This document shows positions 8,396 to 9,511 of a DNA stretch of 9,511 nt, one piece after another. This stretch comes from CAZIRO01 sp964541595 (GTDB taxonomy: Bacteria; Acidobacteriota; HRBIN11). The notes under the pieces were generated by a model, which saw only the letters and a program-made list of their open reading frames with translations, made no database searches and was not told the origin of the DNA. Position 1 is the stretch's first letter. The number at the start of each line of letters is the position of its first letter. The position numbers were made by a program, and so were the translations under genes. Location: contig CAZIRO010000114.1 of NCBI GenBank assembly GCA_964541595.1, positions 1 to 9,511 on the forward strand, written 5' to 3'.

Positions 8396-8465
8396 GGACG
8401 CAGATGCACGCAGACAGACGCAGGTTAAGCAACCTATCTGTGCACATCCGCGTTCATCTGTGTCC
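8396..8465. repeat. 70-base imperfect palindrome made of 10-base units
   Basis: Pairing position i with 16861-i gives an imperfect stem of about 30 base pairs centred at 8430/8431. The outer 11 pairs (8396-8406 with 8455-8465) hold with one G-T wobble. The next section has scattered mismatches, and 8419-8425 again pairs with 8436-8442. The left arm has ACGCAGA-like heptamers starting at 8398, 8408 and 8418. The right arm has TCTGTGC, TCCGCGT and TCTGTGT starting at 8437, 8447 and 8457, so both arms have an exact 10-base period. It lies 25 bases after the pilR stop, with no T-tract after it. From memory it resembles a dispersed intergenic palindrome type (ATCCGCGTTCATCTG-like) found in many environmental bacteria. 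Dispersal in this genome is untested. Confidence 0.65.
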
Positions 8466-8555
8466 CATCTCCGCAACTTCCGGTACCCTTTTCACTTTAC
8501 TTGGGAAATGGACCATTAAATATGATGGTGCACAGTGACACGCGAGGGGTGGTCC

Positions 8556-8615
8556 GGGCACGGCACGGTGTGCCCATACAGGACCCGCCCTCCCCGTGCC
8601 GGGGATCCGCGGCAC
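8556..8615 (-). terminator. GC-rich hairpins, possible terminator of the minus-strand gene
   Basis: Just beyond the stop of the LolA-like gene (TAA at 8621-8619) lie two inverted repeats: GTGCCG at 8596-8601 with CGGCAC at 8610-8615, and GGGCAC at 8556-8561 with GTGCCC at 8570-8575. A competing stem is CCCC at 8592-8595 with GGGG at 8601-8604. The GGCACGG and CCGTGCC blocks can also pair between the two hairpins. No T-tract follows on the minus strand, so this is not a textbook intrinsic terminator. The position is the main support. Confidence 0.25.
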
Positions 8616-8618
8616 CCT

Positions 8619-9377
8619 TTACGGCTGTTGATGACCCTGCTGTTTCGGAAAGGCAAACCACCGATCGGGGATCGGGATGTTCACTTCGATCACCGTTACA
8701 TTGAGTTCATAGACTGTTTCACCGTTGACCAGGGTACGAATCTGAAACGGAAAGACGAGCCCCTCGACCTTGCGATAATCCTGCATCAGGGTTTCCGAAA
8801 CAAACGTCTGCTGCTGTTGCCGCATGCGGGTCACGGCCTTATAAATCAGCGCGGTCTGCCTGTCCAGATAGTAATCCGTGATCAACTGCTGGCGCCGCAG
8901 CCGCAGGTGGTACACATCGCGTCCGTCGATTTGTGTCTCACCGATATACTGCACGGCATATCCCTTTTTCTTGTAATTCAGAAACGGACTGAACAGGTCC
9001 TGCGTCTGGCGCCGCAGCCGCTCGGCCTGAGGCGCGGGCATGATCTCCGGTTCATCGCTCCCGCCGAACGGTTGAACCCACCAGGCCTGTTGACCGTCAT
9101 ATGCCTGAATCAGGGTCATGCCCTGGTATTCCAACTGCATCCGGAACCGGTTGGGACGTTTGTACCACGTTTCCGTGGTACCTTCGTTACCACGGAAATT
9201 GGCGAGACCGACCATATGCACGGTCTTGACCCGTTGCAGGCGTTGAATACCACCGAGGTTTTGAAAGTGCAGTTGCAGCACCCGTTCAAGTGGCGTTTCT
9301 GCATCCGCCGGGGATACGGCAATTCCCCAGACAAGCACGAGCACCATACAGGCGGACCGTATGTATCGATGTGCCAT
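8619..9377 (-). CDS. Exported LolA-like protein ('outer membrane lipoprotein-sorting protein' type)
   Basis: This 252-residue protein begins with a Sec signal peptide: basic start MAHRYIRS, hydrophobic stretch to about residue 22, and a likely signal peptidase I cleavage after ADA at 24-26. There is no lipobox cysteine, so a soluble periplasmic protein is predicted. The mature part fits the LolA/LolB-like fold family: LGGIQRLQRVKTVHMVG (41-57), KRPNRFRMQLEYQGM (73-87), QAYDGQQAWWVQPF (91-104), DGRDVYHLRL (151-160) and YYLDRQTALIYK (169-180). Related proteins are usually annotated as outer-membrane lipoprotein sorting, but few are characterised, and this is not the canonical lolA. The ATG at 9377 has GGAGG seven bases upstream (complement of 9385-9389). 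It faces the pilus operon and has its own promoter, so no functional tie to the pili is implied. The Gln-rich tail (KQQGHQQP) is probably unstructured. Confidence 0.78.
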   Translation of the reverse strand: MAHRYIRSACMVLVLVWGIAVSPADAETPLERVLQLHFQNLGGIQRLQRVKTVHMVGLANFRGNEGTTETWYKRPNRFRMQLEYQGMTLIQAYDGQQAWWVQPFGGSDEPEIMPAPQAERLRRQTQDLFSPFLNYKKKGYAVQYIGETQIDGRDVYHLRLRRQQLITDYYLDRQTALIYKAVTRMRQQQQTFVSETLMQDYRKVEGLVFPFQIRTLVNGETVYELNVTVIEVNIPIPDRWFAFPKQQGHQQP

Positions 9378-9413
9378 CCGATGTCCTCCGGATTGAGTTC
9401 AGGCGAACGCTGC

Positions 9414-9442
9414 ATCATAGCGAAGCCGTATGAAAAAAGCAA
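9414..9442 (-). promoter_or_regulatory. Sigma-70-type promoter of the LolA-like gene
   Basis: On the minus strand, TTGCTT (complement of 9437-9442) is followed after exactly 17 bases by TATGAT (complement of 9414-9419), which matches five of six bases of the -10 consensus. The -35 matches only TTG. Transcription would start near 9405-9408 and give a leader of about 30 bases carrying GGAGG. Spacing, position and the AT-rich spacer support it. Confidence 0.6.
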
Positions 9443-9461
9443 CGCTGGCTGTTCTGAAATC

Positions 9462-9511
9462 GGGACAGGCCATGGGACACCGTGGGTCCCCATGCGGTCA
9501 TGCGATGTCCC
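9462..9511. promoter_or_regulatory. Inverted repeat and repeated GGGACA boxes upstream of the promoter
   Basis: CATGGGAC at 9471-9478 pairs with GTCCCCATG at 9486-9494 with one bulged C, leaving a 7-base loop. GGGACA occurs at 9462-9467 and 9474-9479 and inverted (TGTCCC) at 9506-9511. The group lies about 20-70 bases upstream of the -35 of the LolA-like gene. It could be an activator or repressor site, or the terminator of a gene to the right; no T-tract is seen on either strand immediately after the stem. The window ends here, which limits judgement. Confidence 0.3.

Larger units (their letters stand above)
8371..8618. other. Convergent intergenic spacer without a gene
   Basis: These 248 bases separate pilR from the oppositely oriented LolA-like gene. 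They contain the long palindrome at 8396-8465, a T-rich patch at 8487-8498, an AT-rich stretch with a weak inverted repeat (ACCAT at 8512-8516, ATGGT at 8525-8529), and GC-rich hairpins at 8556-8615. No credible ORF or RNA gene is visible. Transcription from both sides should end here, but no classical hairpin followed by a T-tract was found on either strand. Confidence 0.8.

Noticed and set aside
8398..8463. Short regular repeats taken as a CRISPR array
   Set aside because: The units are 10 bases and degenerate, with no unique spacers of 30 or so bases. The arms are inverted, so this is a palindrome and not an array.
7992..8519. Long alternative plus-strand frame over the end of pilR
   Set aside because: It lies almost wholly inside pilR in another frame, has no ribosome-binding site or family motifs, and reflects the GC-rich codon pattern of pilR.
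9116..9493. Minus-strand open frame overlapping the LolA-like gene start
   Set aside because: It is a different frame from the signal-peptide protein, lacks family motifs, and spans the promoter of that gene.
9430..9511. Plus-strand frame beginning MKKATLAVLKSG, open to the window edge
   Set aside because: The start looks like a signal peptide, but there is no ribosome-binding site, it runs across the -35 of the minus-strand promoter, and the later residues do not look like an exported protein. It cannot be judged without sequence to the right.

Overview
The window carries a type IV pilus (T4P) motor and regulation cluster from a moderately GC-rich diderm bacterium. All cluster genes read left to right. 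A separate gene for an exported, LolA-like protein faces them from the right end. The PilT sequence, and the LolA-like protein of the 'outer membrane lipoprotein-sorting' type, resemble from memory what is seen in Acidobacteriota and in Desulfobacterota or Myxococcota relatives. That placement is an inference and was not tested by search.

Layout. Positions 1-78 hold the last 25 codons of an unidentified upstream gene whose stop overlaps the next start (ATGA). Positions 75-1184 encode a class V PLP-dependent aminotransferase of the alanine-glyoxylate / serine-pyruvate type. Eight bases later comes pilB (1193-2947, extension ATPase with an N-terminal MshEN-type domain), then pilT (2982-4085, retraction ATPase), pilC (4127-5329, inner-membrane platform), pilS (5342-6934, six-helix membrane histidine kinase) and pilR (6931-8370, sigma-54-dependent response regulator, start overlapping the pilS stop). 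All gaps are short (-4 to +41 bases), so one operon is likely. Positions 8371-8618 are a gene-free convergent spacer. It holds a striking 70-base imperfect palindrome built from 10-base units, plus small GC-rich hairpins. Positions 8619-9377 (minus strand) encode the LolA-like exported protein, with a good promoter and ribosome-binding site at 9385-9442.

How the genes work together. PilB and PilT power extension and retraction at the PilC platform. PilS and PilR are expected to sense pilin or membrane state and activate a sigma-54 promoter, classically that of pilA. No pilin gene, no alignment or secretin genes (pilMNOPQ) and no convincing sigma-54 promoter lie in the window, so the PilR target and the rest of the machine must be elsewhere. 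The structural genes have strong AGGAGG ribosome-binding sites. The two regulatory genes do not, and seem to depend on translational coupling.

I see no new multi-gene system here. The parts most worth checking are the 10-base-unit palindrome after pilR, the predicted c-di-GMP input on PilB, the tight coupling of an aminotransferase to a pilus operon, and two competing hairpins inside the LolA-like gene.
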